From Opisthocomus hoazin (Eukaryota > Chordata > Aves > Opisthocomiformes > Opisthocomidae), in contig NC_134442.1 in assembly GCF_030867145.1 (NCBI RefSeq), forward strand, positions 7,145,001 to 7,209,000: 64,000 bases of DNA, in the 5' to 3' direction. Position numbers and translations under genes: made by a program. Within the stretch, counting starts at the first letter, position 1; each line of letters begins with the position of its first letter. The notes below the pieces were generated by a model. The model ran no database searches and was not told the DNA's origin. It saw only the letters and a program-made list of their open reading frames with translations. This document shows, one piece after another, positions 13,977 through 30,105 of the stretch.

Positions 13977-14526
13977 ATGGACCTTTTCCAGAACCACCCA
14001 ATGCTCCTGCAGACCCTGCAGCCCTGGGTCCAGCAGGAGCTGGAGCAGATCTTTGACAACAGGGGGTTGGAGTCAGCCATGGTGGAAGACACCATCATGG
14101 CCATGTTGACCAAGATGCCCCCGACCCCGCTGCCTCCTGAGGAGGGTCTCTGCCTCCCCCGGCAGCCCTGCGAGATCCGGCACGGACGAGCTCCTCGGCA
14201 CCTCATGCGCCGCTGTTGGTGGGCACCTGGCAGCTGCCCCGCTGCTCCCGCTGCCATCCCCACGGAGCAAGAAGAGCCCCAGGAGGAGCCTGGGGAGGCT
14301 GTGCCCAGGCCCTCCACTACCAGCTGGGGCAGGGAACGCCCCCGGGGGGCCACGGTCACCCCCAAAGAGGAGCACCAGCAGCTCTGAGGACTCTCCAGCC
14401 AACAAGAGGCCAGCACCACACCAGGGACCCTGGAGGGGCCCTCGCCAGACGGCCGAACCAGGACTGGGCCACCAGCTGCAGCACACGCTGGCCCTCAAGG
14501 GCTCCCAGATCCCATTAGCCAAATAA
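13977..14526 (+). CDS. TOPORS-like gene fragment, unit 2
   Basis: Same as the unit 1 copy, but the ATG frame stops at 14387 after 136 codons (…KEEHQQL). The second frame with SSSEDSPANKR continues to a TAA overlapping AATAAA at about 14522-14527. Confidence 0.45.
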
Positions 14527-15038
14527 AAGAATCGCATGCAAATGACAGAAAAAGTCTCAGTGTTACCAACAGCGCAGATGGCTTTGCTGTCCTCACCCTT
14601 TTTAGCTTTTCTTTTACAGGGAGGGGTGGGATGTGAACGCTGAGGGGTCCTTCTGCGCGTGCCAGGCACTATTTTGTTGTTCTCCCCCAAGGCAAGTGCT
14701 GCCCAGCTCCAGGCCTGCAGCTCTGCACTGGTCCCGGGGCAGATGTCTCCAGCCCGGGGGTCTCCAGGGCCAGCCCGTGCCCCATCGCTCAGCACCCCAC
14801 GCCTGTCCCCCTCTTCCCGCACCCTCTGCCCCCACGTCTCGGGGCGCTGCTCCCCGACCAGCCTGCACTGCTGGGCGCAGCCTCGCGACGGTGGCACCCA
14901 AAACCCTGCTCCTGCACAGAGTCACGACGTGGTGCTGCTCTCTGCACCAGCCCAGGGTCGCACCCTGCCCCAGCAGAGCCCCAACAAGTGCAGCCAGGGG
15001 AAGCGCAGAGTCCTGGCCCTGGGGAGGTCACTACCAAT

Positions 15039-15872
15039 AGAGCTTTGGATCCTAAAAAGATGCTTTCTGCTCTGAAAGTGAGGGTTTAAACCCTAACAAG
15101 GGAACGGTGTGCCCTAAGAAAGTCTATGGCTAATAAAAGACAGCTTTGGACCCAAAAAAATGAGGATTTCCGCCCTGCAAATAAGGCTCTGGGATCTAAA
15201 ATGGATGGAGAGTGTCTACAAATGACGCTTTGGGCCCTGCAAAGGAGGGGAACCTCTTGGTTCCTCTGTTGCCCCATAAAACGAAACACTCCAGTGCAGG
15301 CCTAGAGCTGTAAGAGGGGTTTGGCCCTAGAAGTGAGACTTTGGACTCTCCAAAAAAGAGTTTGGGCCTGAAGCATGGGGCGTTGGGATGTGAAAATAAG
15401 GCTTTGGAAATGAAAATGAGATGCTGAACCCTCAAATCAGGACTTTTGCCCTCACATGATGTTTTGGTGCCAAAAGCTAGGGCTCTGTATGCTAAAAACA
15501 GGTCTTTGGAGCCTCCAAATGAGGCTTCGGTCATTAAACAAGTGAGGCTTTGTACCCAAAATGAGCAGTTTGGATGCTAAAATGAGGCTTTGGACCCTCC
15601 AGCTTGCCGACTGGATCCTCTAAATTAGGCTATGGATCCAGATAATGAGGCTTTGGTGCCATGAAAGGAGACTTTAGACCCTACAAATAAGGCTTTGGAC
15701 TCTAAAAAGGAGCCCTTTGACACTCAGATCAGACTTTGGGCCTTCAAGAGAATGCTTTGGTCCCTTAAAAGGAGTCTGTGAATTGTAAAAGCGAAGCTTG
15801 CAACTTATCAATGAGGGTTTGACCCTGCAAAGGAGGGTTTGGACCCTAAAAAAAGGCTTTGTGCCCTCCAGA
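15039..15872. repeat. Degenerate ~21 bp repeat block A, unit 2
   Basis: Same block as 5497-6330, near identical. Confidence 0.85.
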
Positions 15873-16762
15873 TGGTGCTATCACCATCGACCTCTTGTAG
15901 GACAGAAAGGGGTCTTGTGAGGCAGCAGTTGCGTCCCACTGTGCAGGCTTTGAGCCAGCCCTGGGGACTCAGCTGACCAGCAGGTTGTCACTGGAGGACA
16001 CTGGGGCTGCAAGGGTACGCATTTCCCAGCCATCACTTAGCTGCAGGGAGATCTGCTTTGACGGCCCCAGGCCAGAAGGACACGCACTGCACAGGCGGGC
16101 ATTCACAGAGGCGTCTCTTGGACTTGCCAGGGCAGGAATCACCGAGGGCAGAGGACAACAGCCCAAGAGCAGGGAAGTGCTGGCCTGTTTTTCAAGCCAA
16201 GGCGGCAAATTCACCTGCAGGGGCTCTCCTGAGCAGCGGCACAAGTGCCAGCTGGCTGAAAGCATGCACAGCTCGCTCAAGGGCTGGGCTGAGTGCTTCG
16301 TGCCCCACTAACGCAGGGCAAAAACAAAGCGTGCTCACCTCGCCTGAACGAGCGGCTGCAGAGCTGTCACTCCCCGGGTCCAGGCGGGATCTCCACGTGT
16401 GCCCTGGGACACCCACGGGTGCGTACGCTGGAGCCGCACACTTCCCATGCCTGGTGACGGAGGGCTCCACGCACGCCGGAGGAGCTGGAGAGCAGCAAGG
16501 CAGACGCTCAGTGCCCTCAGCACCAGGGCCGAGCCCTGCTCTCGCAGCAGGACGGGGCAGAGCCATCTCCCCGTTCCCCTGGGCAGCTGTCCCCAGCGCT
16601 CCACAGGAAAACTGCCAGGGCGGTGTGTTAGGGGTTGGAAGGGACCTCTGTGGGTCATCGCGTGGGCAGCGGTGTGCAGAGCAACGGCGGGCTGAGGGCA
16701 GCCGAGGCAGGAGAGCAGCCTTGCGCTCAGTGGGACCAGGCTGCTCTCTGCTCTGCCACCAA

Positions 16763-17641
16763 AGCTAAGACTTTGGAAAGTCAAAATGATGCTTTGGATG
16801 CTAGAAATATAGCTCTGGAGCCTAAAAAGAGGCTTTCTGCCTCCAAAATGAGAGTTAGGACCCTCAAAATGGAACTGTGGGCCCTAAAAGAAGGTTGTGA
16901 GTGATAAAAGACAGGTTTGGATCCCATAAACGAGGGCTTCAGCCCTGAAAATGGGGCTCTGGGCACTCCAAAGGATAGGCTAGATGCTACAAGGGACGCT
17001 TTAGACCCTGAAAAGGAGGGGAACGACTTGGTTCCTCCATGGCCTCCAGAAATGGAGATTTCGTCCCAAATAGAGGGCTCTGGGCACTTCCAGTGGAGGC
17101 TTTCAGGTGTAAAAGAGGGCTTGGGACCCTTCAAAGTAGAGTTTAGACCCGCCAAAGGATGGCTTGGGGCTTAAGAATGCAACATTGGGCCCTGAAAATG
17201 GGGCTTTGGAAATTACATTGAGGCATTGAACCCTGAACTTCTGATGGTTTTAAGCCCTGAAGTGATGCTTTGGGTTTGAAAATCAGGGCTTTGTACTGTT
17301 GAAATGGGATTTTAGACCCTCAGAATGAAGCTTGGGACATCAAACAAACAAGGCTTCTAAGTCTAAAGGAGCAGTTTTGATTCTACATGGAGGCTTTGGC
17401 TCCTGAAAAGCAGGGTTTTGAAGATAAAGATGAGGGTTGAGACCTCAAATGGAGACTTTGGACCCTATAAACAATGCTTTGGACTCTGAAAAGGAGGCTC
17501 TGCACCTTCAAAATGATGCTATGAGCCCTGGGTTTGGAACTTAGAAATGAGGGTTTGTACCCTAAAAAGGAGGCTTTGGGTCCTAAAAAGAAGGCATTAA
17601 AACCTACAATAAAAGTTTGGACACTAAAGATGAGTCCTGGA
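16763..17641. repeat. Degenerate ~21 bp repeat block B, unit 2
   Basis: Same block as 7221-8098, one base longer. Confidence 0.85.
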
Positions 17642-18347
17642 GACCAAGCGCCACCCCCACCCCGTCCCTTGGCAATGACAGACTCACAGCTGAGGATGGT
17701 GGCCCTCTTGCAGGGGCGGGCGCTGGCGGCGGCGGGGCAGAGAGCGGTGCAGAGGAGGTGCAGGCGGCCTCGCTGTCGCAGCCCTCGTGGAGGCAAGGGC
17801 AGGTCTGGCCCCGTCTCAGCAGGGCGGGCAGCATCAGGAAGGAGATGATGTGCAGGAGCTGTGGGGATGGGGGAGAGCATCAGCCCTGGGACGCCCCTGC
17901 TCCGGGGGGCAGACCCCAGCCCCACATCCCCCCCGTCCTCGCCACCTCAGGGCAGACACTGGACGGCAGCCACGTCCTGCCCCTCCTCACCACCCTGCAG
18001 GCTGCTGCGGGGTCGCTGGGGCTGCGCGGAGGGGATGTGGGGGAGCCGATGGCCCAGGGCAAGCATCACCCCCACCCAGCCTTGTCCACCCCACCGCCAC
18101 CCCGGCGGCCTCACCATCATGGAGACGGGGGGTTCCAGAACACGGGGACAGCTGGGGGGTGCAGAGGAGACAGAGAGGAGCGCTGCAAGGGGGGAGGAGG
18201 GGCCCTGGGCCTGGTCCAGGGGCTGCTCGGCCTCGGGGAAGGCCCCACAGGAGCCATGGTGAAGCTGGGCCTGGCTGCAATCGGGGCCCGCCTCCTTCCC
18301 ATGTAGTCTTGGCCGGCAGAGGTCGGGAGGGCTGTCAGTCTCCTCCC

Positions 18348-18754
18348 CTGAGGTGCTGCTGCCTCTGATTGGCCCCCTTGTGGTCAGGCTGCTGGGTTAC
18401 AGTGCCTGCCCTTCACCTGAGGGAATGACCTGCCATTGGCTGCCAGGGCTGTCACTCTGCCCAGATGCAATGCCCACCCGCCCCTGAGGTGCTGCTGCCT
18501 CTGATTGGACCCCAGGTGGTCAGGCTGCTGGGCTGCAGTGCCTGCCCTTCACCTGAAGTGATGACCTGCCATTGGCTGACAGTGCTGTCACTCTGCCCAG
18601 ATGCAGTGCCCACCCTCCCCTGAGGTGACGCTGCCTCTGATTGGCCCCCTTTGCGTTCAGGCTGCCCCGCTGGGTGCCTGCCCTTCATTTGAAATGTGAC
18701 CTCTGATTGGCTACCTGGGCTGTCGCTCTGCCATGGTGTGGGGCCCACCCTCCC
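18348..18754. repeat. 136 bp VNTR, 3 monomers (unit 2)
   Basis: Monomers at 18348, 18484 and 18620; the third is 135 bp and clearly diverged from the others but keeps two ATTGG motifs. Confidence 0.92.
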
Positions 18755-20290
18755 CTGAGGTGCTGCTCTCCGCTATTGGCTGCCTGAGGGGCCGCTCTCC
18801 CCTCCGCCGGTGCCTGCCCTGCTCCCAGAGGATGTGGTGATGAACTCCACAGGGTGGGCTGGGTGCTCGCGGTGACCCTGTGGGCACGGCAGAGCAGGGA
18901 GCTTCGGCTGGGGAGGGAGCGGCAGCCATCGCCCCGTCCAACCGCCCGCCCTGCAGGGCTGGCCCGGCCTGACAGCAGAGCATGGAGGGCACTGCCCAAA
19001 GGGCTCCTGGGCACGGACAGGCCGGGGGCACCGACCGCCTCTCAGGCAGCCTGTCCCAGCGCCCGGCCGCCCTCTCGGTGCAGAAACGGATCCTTCAGCC
19101 CAGCTGAACCTGCCCTGACGCAGCTCTGAGCCGTTCCCACGCATCCTGTCCCTGGACCCCAGCAGCAGAGCTCAGCACCTCCCTCTCACGTCCCCTCCTG
19201 GGGAAGCTGTGGAGAGCGGTGAAGTGGGACAGGGAAATACGCGGCTGTGGGCAAGAACAGACAGGTTGGGGCCCCAAAAATGAGGATTTTGGCCCTGAAA
19301 ATGAGGCTTTGCAGGTGAGGACTCTGGACTGAGGCACAGGGAACCTTCCCCCGGCTCAGGGCAAGGCTGCGCCAGCCCAGAGCACGCAGGAGGTGGCCGC
19401 CTCTGCACCGCGGCACGAGTGGCGACTCGCCGGCTTGGCAGGGCGCGGGGCCTTTCCATGCCCGGGGGTGTCTGGGGAGGGGGCAGGCTGCCTAAAGCGT
19501 CTCCCCTCCTCCTCCCCTCCAGGTCTCTGTGCTCCAGCGGGGCAGCTGGGGCTCTGCTGTAAGGACACCCGGGGTCAGCATGCGCTGTGCTGCCTTGGGC
19601 TGCTGGGAAGGGATGGCATTGGGATGCTCCCCGGGCAACCCTGCTTCCCCCGGGGGCTGCCATTTCCCTTTTTCCCACCCAGCTGCCAGGCAGCCATGCT
19701 GCTGTCGGAGGGGCAGGCTCTGCTCCAGGCCCCGGCTGGGGTGAGGCTGACACTGCCCTACCAAAGCCCTCCTGCTACACAGCTGTGGGATTCTGGGAGA
19801 AGGTGAGCACACAGGGTGTGTGCAAAGCAGTAACATTTGAGCACCTGCTTCTTGTCAGCATCCACACCTTCCCGAGCTCACACTCCTTCTGTCTCCTCCT
19901 CTGGTGATATTTCCACATTTCTTCTCTCAGTCTAGGTTTCTCCTGGAGAAGAGAGGTTGTACAATATGTTGGAAATACCTGTGGTCGCGCCACCCCTACA
20001 CAAAGAAAAACTTTTTCTTCACGATTCAGGAGCTTAGCCCAGACGTATCAAGCACATTACCCAGGACTAGGAGCCAGGAGATTCCAGAAGCTGAGTTTCA
20101 GCTCTAGAGAAGAGTTGTTTTGTGATCTGGGATGACCCCACCTTCCTCCATCACTTTCTCTGTTGGCCAAATGACCAGTGAAACGCCGGCCTGCCTGAGG
20201 TGAAGCTGAAGGACTTGTTTCTCTTGGTAAGGGCTTGGGCTGGCAGAAGTCACTCTGTGCCTGCCAAACAAGTCCCTTTTGGGAACTCAC

Positions 20291-20449
20291 CTCTTGCAGT
20301 CGTGGAACCCCAGCCACTGACGTAGCAGCTTCTCAGCTGCGACACTCTCAGCCAGGCGTCGGGCACACAGGCAAGCTGCACGTAGTAGCCGCACTGGACA
20401 GGCTGGTCCAATTCCAGCAAGGCAATGTCGTTCCTGTTCGTGATGTTGT
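20291..20449 (-). pseudogene. Truncated acrosin exon 3, junction of units 2 and 3
   Basis: Same fragment and breakpoint as at 1071-1229. Confidence 0.9.
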
Positions 20450-21046
20450 CCCCAGAATGACCCCAGCTCTTCCTTCAGATATTGCTGAAGTCTGGCCACC
20501 TCTCACACCATTCCCCCTTAACTTCTGGTGACATCTGGCTCTTCCTCATGGCACTGTAACTCCTGCCAGCTTTCTTTCATATTTCCAATTAGCAGATGCT
20601 TCAACCAGGTCCTAATCATCATCCCCAGAGTTGTCTGCATGCCACATCATTATTTTGCGTCCTCTTTCTAGCCTCAATGTGCCAGTCTTCTTCATGCCAT
20701 GGTGGCTCTGAGCACGCTCCTGTCTGACCAGGCATGGTGCCAGCCCTGCTGAGCGACTCTTGCCCTTTGTGCCCTCCTTGACTGCCTGCAGCCTCATTTT
20801 GCCGGGCGTGGAAATGCTTGCCTTGCGCACGAGAGTGAATTGGACTCAGGCACGGTTAACTGTGAAACCTGGCAACTTTATTCCAAGAACTAAGTCAGCT
20901 TCAGCATTTGTGTGCACGGGGAGGAGAGCGGGCAGCACAGAGCAGGCCTTTGATGCTGAGGCTGCCTTTGGAGCAGCAGGCATTGCCCCAGAAGGAAATC
21001 ATCATGGTCCAGTGCAGCCTGCGCTGGTTCCTGTTGATCCTGCTCC

Positions 21047-23145
<2,099 letters not shown>

Positions 23146-23654
23146 CTGTAAGCAGAAACTGATGAATGTCCTGCTCGGTGGCTTGCTGCTGTTCAGGCTG
23201 CAGGTCAGCCCCCTTCCCCCCCACCAGGCGCTGCATGGACAGCAGGGCCGCGGAACCCTGTGGGGCATGCGTCCATCTACCCCTGTTTGTGCTTGAGCCC
23301 CGCAGGCGAGTTGTGCCAGCGGCCTGGCTGCTGGCAAGGAACTGAGGCTCCCACATGGCGTTTGGGAAGCTTTGGTGTGGCACAGATGGAGCACGCTCCA
23401 CGCTGGCTCTGTCATTGCCAAGGGACGGGGTGGGGGTGGCGCTTGGTCATTCTCGAGTGTTTAGTTTTCTAAGGTATTTTGTTTTCTAATATGTTGCATG
23501 TAGATTACTGTATGTAGAGTATGCATTGCTCTGTACAGTACGTATTGTGTAGTTTTTATTGTTTTGCAGCCATTGTGGGTATTGTGGGTATGGTAGGTAT
23601 GGGACTGCGCTATACAGTTTATTATTGTCTGTATTATATTGTACCCCGAACGGG

Positions 23655-24204
23655 ATGGACCTTTTCCAGAACCACCCAATGCTCCTGCAGACCCTGCAGC
23701 CCTGGGTCCAGCAGGAGCTGGAGCAGATCTTTGACAACAGGGGGTTGGAGTCAGCCATGGTGGAAGACACCGTCATGGCCATGTTGACCAAGATGCCCCC
23801 GACCCCGCTGCCTCCTGAGGAGGGTCTCTGCCTCCCCCGGCAGCCCTGTGAGATCCGGCACGGACGAGCTCCTCGGCACCTCATGCGCCGCTGTGGGTGG
23901 GCACCTGGCAGCTGCCCCGCTGCTCCCGCTGCCATCCCCACGGAGCAAGAAGAGCCCCAGGAGGAGCCTGGGGAGGCTGTGCCCAGGCCCTCCACTACCA
24001 GCTGGGGCAGGGAACGCCCCCGGGGGGCCACGGCCACCCCCAAAGAGGAGCACCAGCAGCTCTGAGGACTCTCCAGCCAACAAGAGGCCAGCACCACACC
24101 AGGGACCCTGGAGGGGCCCTCGCCAGACGGCCGAACCAGGACTGGGCCACCAGCTGCGGCACACGCTGGCCCTCAAGGGCTCCCAGATCCCATTAGCCAA
24201 ATAA
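23655..24204 (+). CDS. TOPORS-like gene fragment, unit 3
   Basis: ATG frame of 136 codons ending at 24065. The overlapping second frame is open from 23848 (after a Met-like start) to 24204 and contains SPRSKKSPRRS and KRSTSSSEDSPANKR, a Ser/Arg/Lys-rich composition plausible for a TOPORS C-terminal region. Confidence 0.45.
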
Positions 24205-24716
24205 AAGAATCGCATGCAAATGACAGAAAAAGTCTCAGTGTTACCAACAGCGCAGATGGCTTTGCTGTCCTCACCCTTTTTAGCTTTTCTTTTACAGGGA
24301 GGGGTGGGATGTGAACGCTGAGGGGTCCTTCTGCGCGTGCCAGGCACTATTTTGTTGTTCTCCCCCAAGGCAAGTGCTGCCCAGCTCCAGGCCTGCAGCT
24401 CTGCACTGGTCCCGGGGCAGATGTCTCCAGCCCGGGGGTCTCCAGGGCCAGCCCGTGCCCCATCGCTCAGCACCCCACGCCTGTCCCCCTCTTCCCGCAC
24501 CCTCTGCCCCCACGTCTCGGGGCGCTGCTCCCCGACCAGCCTGCACTGCTGGGCGCAGCCTCGCGACGGTGGCACCCAAAACCCTGCTCCTGCACAGAGT
24601 CACGACGTGGTGCTGCTCTCTGCACCAGCCCAGGGTCGCACCCTGCCCCAGCAGAGCCCCAACAAGTGCAGCCAGGGGAAGCGCAGAGTCCTGGCCCTGG
24701 GGAGGTCACTACCAAT

Positions 24717-25550
24717 AGAGCTTTGGATCCTAAAAAGATGCTTTCTGCTCTGAAAGTGAGGGTTTAAACCCTAACAAGGGAACGGTGTGCCCTAAGAAAG
24801 TCTATGGCTAATAAAAGACAGCTTTGGACCCAAAAAAATGAGGATTTCCGCCCTGCAAATAAGGCTCTGGGATCTAAAATGGATGGAGAGTGTCTAGAAA
24901 TGACGCTTTGGGCCCTGCAAAGGAGGGGAACCTCTTGGTTCCTCTGTTGCCCCATAAAACGAAACACTCCAGTGCAGGCCTAGAGCTGTAAGAGGGGTTT
25001 GGCCCTAGAAGTGAGACTTTGGACTCTCCAAAAAAGAGTTTGGGCCTGAAGCATGGGGCGTTGGGATGTGAAAATAAGGCTTTGGAAATGAAAATGAGAT
25101 GCTGAACCCTCAAATCAGGACTTTTGCCCTCACATGATGTTTTGGTGCCAAAAGCTAGGGCTCTGTATGCTAAAAACAGGTCTTTGGAGCCTCCAAATGA
25201 GGCTTCGGTCATTAAACAAGTGAGGCTTTGTACCCAAAATGAGCAGTTTGGATGCTAAAATGAGGCTTTGGACCCTCCAGCTTGCCGACTGGATCCTCTA
25301 AATTAGGCTATGGATCCAGATAATGAGGCTTTGGTGCCATGAAAGGAGACTTTAGACCCTACAAATAAGGCTTTGGACTCTAAAAAGGAGCCCTTTGACA
25401 CTCAGATCAGACTTTGGGCCTTCAAGAGAATGCTTTGGTCCCTTAAAAGGAGTCTGTGAATTGTAAAAGCGAAGCTTGCAACTTATCAATGAGGGTTTGA
25501 CCCTGCAAAGGAGGGTTTGGACCCTAAAAAAAGGCTTTGTGCCCTCCAGA
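24717..25550. repeat. Degenerate ~21 bp repeat block A, unit 3
   Basis: Same block as 5497-6330. Confidence 0.85.
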
Positions 25551-26440
25551 TGGTGCTATCACCATCGACCTCTTGTAGGACAGAAAGAGGTCTTGTGAGG
25601 CAGCAGTTGCGTCCCACTGTGCAGGCTTTGAGCCAGCCCTGGGGACTCAGCTGACCAGCAGGTTGTCACTGGAGGACACTGGGGCTGCAAGGGTACGCAT
25701 TTCCCAGCCATCACTTAGCTGCAGGGAGATCTGCTTTGACGGCCCCAGGCCAGAAGGACACGCACTGCACAGGCGGGCATTCACAGAGGCGTCTCTTGGA
25801 CTTGCCAGGGCAGGAATCACCGAGGGCAGAGGACAACAGCCCAAGAGCAGGGAAGTGCTGGCCTGTTTTTCAAGCCAAGGCGGCAAATTCACCTGCAGGG
25901 GCTCTCCTGAGCAGCGGCACAAGTGCCAGCTGGCTGAAAGCATGCACAGCTCGCTCAAGGGCTGGGCTGAGTGCTTCGTGCCCCACTAACGCAGGGCAAA
26001 AACAAAGCGTGCTCACCTCGCCTGAACGAGCGGCTGCAGAGCTGTCACTGCCCGGGTCCAGGCGGGATCTCCACGTGTGCCCTGGGACACCCACGGGTGC
26101 GTACGCTGGAGCCGCACACTTCCCATGCCTGGTGACGGAGGGCTCCACGCACGCCGGAGGAGCTGGAGAGCAGCAAGGCAGACGCTCAGTGCCCTCAGCA
26201 CCAGGGCCGAGCCCTGCTCTCGCAGCAGGACGGGGCAGAGCCATCTCCCCGTTCCCCTGGGCAGCTGTCCCCAGCGCTCCACAGGAAAACTGCCAGGGCG
26301 GTGTGTTAGGGGTTGGAAGGGACCTCTGTGGGTCATCGCGTGGGCAGCGGTGTGCAGAGCAACGGCGGGCTGAGGGCAGCCGAGGCAGGAGAGCAGCCTT
26401 GCGCTCAGTGGGACCAGGCTGCTCTCTGCTCTGCCACCAA

Positions 26441-27318
26441 AGCTAAGACTTTGGAAACTCAAAATGATGCTTTGGATGCTAGAAATATAGCTCTGGAGCC
26501 TAAAAAGAGGCTTTCTGCCTCCAAAATGAGAGTTAGGACCCTCAAAATGGAACTGTGGGCCCTAAAAGAAGGTTGTGAGTGATAAAAGACAGGTTTGGAT
26601 CCCATAAACGAGGGCTTCAGCCCTGAAAATGGGGCTCTGGGCACTCCAAAGGATAGGCTAGATGCTACAAGGGACGCTTTAGACCCTGAAAAGGAGGGGA
26701 ACGACTTGGTTCCTCCATGGCCTCCAGAAATGGAGATTTCGTCCCAAATAGAGGGCTCTGGGCACTCCAGTGGAGGCTTTCAGGTGTAAAAGAGGGCTTG
26801 GGACCCTTCAAAGTAGAGTTTAGACCTGCCAAAGGATGGCTTGGGGCTTAAGAATGCAACATTGGGCCCTGAAAATGGGGCTTTGGAAATTACATTGAGG
26901 CATTGAACCCTGAACTTCTGATGGTTTTAAGCCCTGAAGTGATGCTTTGGGTTTGAAAATCAGGGCTTTGTACTGTTGAAATGGGATTTTAGACCCTCAG
27001 AATGAAGCTTGGGACATCAAACAAACAAGGCTTCTAAGTCTAAAGGAGCAGTTTTGATTCTACATGGAGGCTTTGGCTCCTGAAAAGCAGGGTTTTGAAG
27101 ATAAAGACGAGGGTTGAGACCTCAAATGGAGACTTTGGACCCTATAAACAATGCTTTGGACTCTGAAAAGGAGGCTCTGCACCTTCAAAATGATGCTATG
27201 AGCCCTGGGTTTGGAACTTAGAAATGAGGGTTTGTACCCTAAAAAGGAGGCTTTGGGTCCTAAAAAGAAGGCATTAAAACCTACAATAAAAGTTTGGACA
27301 CTAAAGATGAGTCCTGGA
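26441..27318. repeat. Degenerate ~21 bp repeat block B, unit 3
   Basis: Same block as 7221-8098, with small one-base indels. Confidence 0.85.
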
Positions 27319-28025
27319 GACCAAGCGCCACCCCCACCCCGTCCCTTGGCAATGACAGACTCACAGCTGAGGATGGTGGCCCTCTTGCAGGGGCGGGCGC
27401 TGGCGGCGGCGGGGCAGAGAGCGGTGCAGAGGAGGTGCAGGCGGCCTCGCTGTCGCAGCCCTCGTGGAGGCAAGGGCAGGTCTGGCCCCGTCTCAGCAGG
27501 GCGGGCAGCCTCAGGAAGGAGATGATGTGCAGGAGCTGTGGGGATGGGGGAGAGCATCAGCCCTGGGACGCCCCTGCTCCGGGGGGCAGACCCCAGCCCC
27601 ACATCCCCCCCGTCCTCGCCACCTCAGGGCAGACACTGGACGGCAGCCACGTCCTGCCCCTCCTCACCACCCTGCAGGCTGCTGCGGGGTCGCTGGGGCT
27701 GCGCGGAGTGGATGTGGGGGAGCCGATGGCCCCAGGGCAAGCATCACCCCCACCCAGCCTTGTCCACCCCACCGCCACCCCGGCGGCCTCACCATCATGG
27801 AGACGGGGGGTTCCAGAACACGGGGACAGCTGGGGGGTGCAGAGGAGACAGAGAGGAGCGCTGCAAGGGGGGAGGAGGGGCCCTGGGCCTGGTCCAGGGG
27901 CTGCTCGGCCTCGGGGAAGGCCCCACAGGAGCCATGGTGAAGCTGGGCCTGGCTGCAATCGGGGCCCGCCTCCTTCCCATGTAGTCTTGGCCGGCAGAGG
28001 GCGGGAGGGCTGTCAGTCTCCTCCC

Positions 28026-28569
28026 CTGAGGTGCTGCTGCCTCTGATTGGCCCCCTTGTGGTCAGGCTGCTGGGTTACAGTGCCTGCCCTTCACCTGAGG
28101 GAATGACCTGCCATTGGCTGCCAGGGCTGTCACTCTGCCCAGATGCAATGCCCACCCGCCCCTGAGGTGCTGCTGCCTCTGATTGGACCCCAGGTGGTCA
28201 GGCTGCTGGGCTGCAGTTCCTGCCCTTCACCTGAAGTGATGACCTGCCATTGGCTGACAGTGCTGTCACTCTGCCCAGATGCAGTGCCCACCCTCCCCTG
28301 AGGTGACGCTGCCTCTGATTGGCCCCCTTGTGGTCAGGCTGCTGGGTTACAGTGCCTGCCCTTCACCTGAGGGAATGACCTGCCATTGGCTGCCAGGGCT
28401 GTCACTCTGCCCAGATGCAATGCCCACCCGCCCCTGAGGTGCTGCTGCCTCTGATTGGACCCCAGGTGGTCAGGCTGCTGGGCTGCAGTGCCTGCCCTTC
28501 ACCTGAAGTGATGACCTGCCATTGGCTGACAGTGCTGTCACTCTGCCCAGATGCAGTGCCCACCCTCCC
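28026..28569. repeat. 136 bp VNTR, 4 monomers (unit 3)
   Basis: Monomers at 28026, 28162, 28298 and 28434, arranged as a duplicated pair (the third resembles the first, the fourth the second), so the expansion step was a 272 bp dimer. Confidence 0.92.
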
Positions 28570-30105
28570 CTGAGGTGCTGCTCTCCGCTATTGGCTGCCT
28601 GAGGGGCCGCTCTCCCCTCCGCCGGTGCCTGCCCTGCTCCCAGGCGATGTGGTGATGAACTCCACAGGGTGGGCTGGGTGCTCGCGGTGACCCTGTGGGC
28701 ACGGCAGAGCAGGGAGCTTCGGCTGGGGAGGGAGCGGCAGCCATCGCCCCGTCCAACCGCCCGCCCTGCAGGGCTGGCCCGGCCTGATAGCAGAGCATGG
28801 AGGGCACTGCCCAAAGGGCTCCTGGGCACGGACAGGCCGGGGGCACCGACCGCCTCTCAGGCAGCCTGTCCCAGCGCCCGGCCGCCCTCTCGGTGCAGAA
28901 ACGGATCCTTCAGCCCAGCTGAACCTGCCCTGACGCAGCTCTGAGCCGTTCCCACGCATCCTGTCCCTGGACCCCAGCAGCAGAGCTCAGCACCTCCCTC
29001 TCACGTCCCCTCCTGGGGAAGCTGTGGAGAGCGGTGAAGTGGGACAGGGAAATACGCGGCTGTGGGCAAGAACAGACAGGTTGGGGCCCCAAAAATGAGG
29101 ATTTTGGCCCTGAAAATGAGGCTTTGCAGGTGAGGACTCTGGACTGAGGCACAGGGAACCTTCCCCCGGCTCAGGGCAAGGCTGCGCCAGCCCAGAGCAC
29201 GCAGGAGGTGGCCGCCTCTGCACCGCGGCACGAGTGGCGACTCGCCGGCTTGGCAGGGCGCGGGGCCTTTCCATGCCCGGGGGTGTCTGGGGAGGGGGCA
29301 GGCTGCCTAAAGCGTCTCCCCTCCTCCTCCCCTCCAGGTCTCTGTGCTCCAGCGGGGCAGCTGGGGCTCTGCTGTAAGGACACCCGGGGTCAGCATGCGC
29401 TGTGCTGCCTTGGGCTGCTGGGAAGGGATGGCATTGGGATGCTCCCCGGGCAACCCTGCTTCCCCCGGGGGCTGCCATTTCCCTTTTTCCCACCCAGCTG
29501 CCAGGCAGCCATGCTGCTGTCGGAGGGGCAGGCTCTGCTCCAGGCCCCGGCTGGGGTGAGGCTGACACTGCCCTACCAAAGCCCTCCTGCTACACAGCTG
29601 TGGGATTCTGGGAGAAGGTGAGCACACAGGGTGTGTGCAAAGCAGTAACATTTGAGCACCTGCTTCTTGTCAGCATCCACACCTTCCCGAGCTCACACTC
29701 CTTCTGTCTCCTCCTCTGGTGATATTTCCACATTTCTTCTCTCAGTCTAGGTTTCTCCTGGAGAAGAGAGGTTGTACAATATGTTGGAAATACCTGTGGT
29801 CGCGCCACCCCTACACAAAGAAAAACTTTTTCTTCACGATTCAGGAGCTTAGCCCAGACGTATCAAGCACATTACCCAGGACTAGGAGCCAGGAGATTCC
29901 AGAAGCTGAGTTTCAGCTCTAGAGAAGAGTTGTTTTGTGATCTGGGATGACCCCACCTTCCTCCATCACTTTCTCTGTTGGCCAAATGACCAGTGAAACG
30001 CCGGCCTGCCTGAGGTGAAGCTGAAGGACTTGTTTCTCTTGGTAAGGGCTTGGGCTGGCAGAAGTCACTCTGTGCCTGCCAAACAAGTCCCTTTTGGGAA
30101 CTCAC

